Shown here in pieces: positions 63,345 to 64,000 of a stretch of 64,000 nt of DNA. This DNA comes from Bacteroidales bacterium (lineage in GTDB: Bacteria > Bacteroidota > Bacteroidia > Bacteroidales > F082). Positions within the stretch are counted from its first letter, which is position 1. Each line of letters starts with the position of its first letter. The position numbers and the translations under genes are program-made. The DNA lies in assembly GCA_015709215.1 (NCBI GenBank), contig JACCQN010000005.1, forward strand, positions 32,806-96,805. The letters are read 5' to 3'. The notes beneath the pieces are model-generated. The model was not told where the DNA came from and did not search any database. It worked only from the letters and a program-made list of their open reading frames with translations.

Positions 63345-63352
63345 CAAAATTA
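63345..63352 (-). promoter_or_regulatory. Candidate -7 box for yrbG
   Basis: Reverse strand TAATTTTG, 17 bp before the ATG at 63328; no -33 match. Confidence 0.35.
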
Positions 63353-63468
63353 ATCGAAGAAGTACTTGCCAGCCTGTATTCTCAAAATTAAATTAAAAGG
63401 TTGAGTTTCATCGGAAAAAATCAGTATTCGCTTGATTATGAATACTAAAACAGTTATCAAATTAAATA

Positions 63469-63936
63469 TTAAGTTCTTTTTTGATTTTTATATAGGATTT
63501 TATACATTTCTTTTTCTGGTTCCCATTCGAATTCGGAATCTTTAATGAGAATTTCACGATACATGGTAAAAGAACAACAATTTTCAAAAAGTCTTTCGGC
63601 ATTTACATACATACTAAAAACAGGCTGATCGGATATTTCGAGACGTAAATTTACTTGCTCTGTTTGCCAGCCAATCGAATTGATAACAATGATATTAATG
63701 CTATCCTCATCCAAAAAAGTGAAAGGGATATTAAAATTATTATCGGTATCTTTAACTTTAATACTAGCCGGGTCTAAAGTTCCATTGCTAAATAAATTTT
63801 CGCCGGATGTTTTATCTACTATTTCGAACAAAAAAGGCCTGGGAGGAGTGAAGCAATCACCACATTCCTCTTTTTTACACGAATGAGTAACAGCCAATAC
63901 AATAAGGGTAAAAAGTACGCCAATGATTTGTTTCAT
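63469..63936 (-). CDS. Small Cys-containing lipoprotein, unknown function
   Basis: A 155-residue protein. The signal peptide ends in the lipobox VTHSC (Cys20), followed by KKEECGDCFTPPRPF. The mature part is a small beta domain (LFEIVDKTSGENLFSNGT, then VNLRLEISDQP) with a further Cys pair in ENCCSFTMY. I do not recognise the family. It probably sits in the periplasm or on the surface. It is a lone gene at the right edge, with no partner visible. Confidence 0.65.
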   Translation of the reverse strand: MKQIIGVLFTLIVLAVTHSCKKEECGDCFTPPRPFLFEIVDKTSGENLFSNGTLDPASIKVKDTDNNFNIPFTFLDEDSINIIVINSIGWQTEQVNLRLEISDQPVFSMYVNAERLFENCCSFTMYREILIKDSEFEWEPEKEMYKILYKNQKRT

Positions 63937-64000
63937 TGGATTTGCGTTAACCCAACTTGTTATCTTACTATCATAAGATTCTGTATTCCAGTTGGATGGG

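Overview
The window looks like chromosomal DNA from a member of the Bacteroidota, probably an aerobic or facultative, pigmented Bacteroidia-like organism. The signs are a short primary sigma factor, a SusC-style TonB receptor with a carboxypeptidase-like N-terminal domain, a protein ending in a gliding-motility/type IX secretion (T9SS) C-terminal domain, many lipoproteins, and promoter-like TAnnTTTG boxes in place of clear Shine-Dalgarno sites. The genus cannot be fixed from the sequence alone. Almost all of the window is ordinary, densely packed core genome; the accessory part is a repeat island at about 56.0-57.8 kb.

Layout. 0-1.8 kb: icd followed by the 5' part of a mitochondrial-type citrate synthase that runs off the left edge. 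2.1-9.3 kb: PspC and LiaF-like envelope proteins, a CbpA-type DnaJ, a TonB-dependent receptor and an oligopeptidase B-like lipoprotein. 10.2-14.1 kb: a tight carotenoid operon crtI-crtB-hypothetical-idi-crtZ. 14.3-22.5 kb: a redoxin-like protein, a cation/proton antiporter, rpsO, pnp, rpoD, rpe, a lone receiver and pepD. 22.6-31.7 kb: a four-gene alpha-glucan operon (debranching enzyme, GT4 glycosyltransferase, GH57 enzyme, and a 1409-residue glycogen synthase-phosphorylase fusion). 32.0-34.7 kb: a large S9 peptidase. 34.7-40.9 kb: a run of overlapping genes (DUF5011 lipoprotein, LTA-synthase-like sulfatase, lipid kinase, SUI1/YciH, TPMT-like methyltransferase) followed by an unknown protein and an MscS channel. 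41-46 kb: a HAD phosphatase with an M23 peptidase, and opposing HD hydrolase, nucleoside kinase and lipoprotein genes. 46.2-52.2 kb: ffh, folD, a secreted protein, queE and an OmpA/TPR/PD40 protein. 52.2-55.2 kb: an FMN-binding protein with a porin, and a CNNM/CBS protein. 55.3-56.0 kb: a CrtA-like carotenoid oxygenase. 58-64 kb: a T9SS protein, two M16 peptidases, a Ca/Na antiporter and a lipoprotein.

The most unusual element is at 55978-57810. A single-domain Y1 (HUH) transposase of the IS200/REP-associated (RAYT) type sits inside an array of about 70-bp elements. Each element carries two short GC-rich hairpins, each preceded by AGAG. Seven elements lie in forward orientation (five in tandem at 158-161 bp spacing) and three in reverse, one of the reverse copies directly upstream of the transposase. 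The forward and reverse copies differ by paired changes that keep the stem (GCTGC/GCAGC versus GGTGC/GCACC). This supports selection on the folded structure and suggests a REP/REPIN-like system. A 17-bp direct repeat of the 3' end of the neighbouring T9SS gene lies at the other edge of the array.

How the genes fit together: Idi makes the C5 precursor pool, CrtB and CrtI make and desaturate phytoene, CrtZ hydroxylates the ring, and the distant CrtA-like enzyme may add keto groups; no lycopene cyclase is visible here. The glucan operon covers both synthesis and breakdown of a storage polysaccharide. The rpsO-pnp-rpoD block and ffh-folD are standard housekeeping genes.
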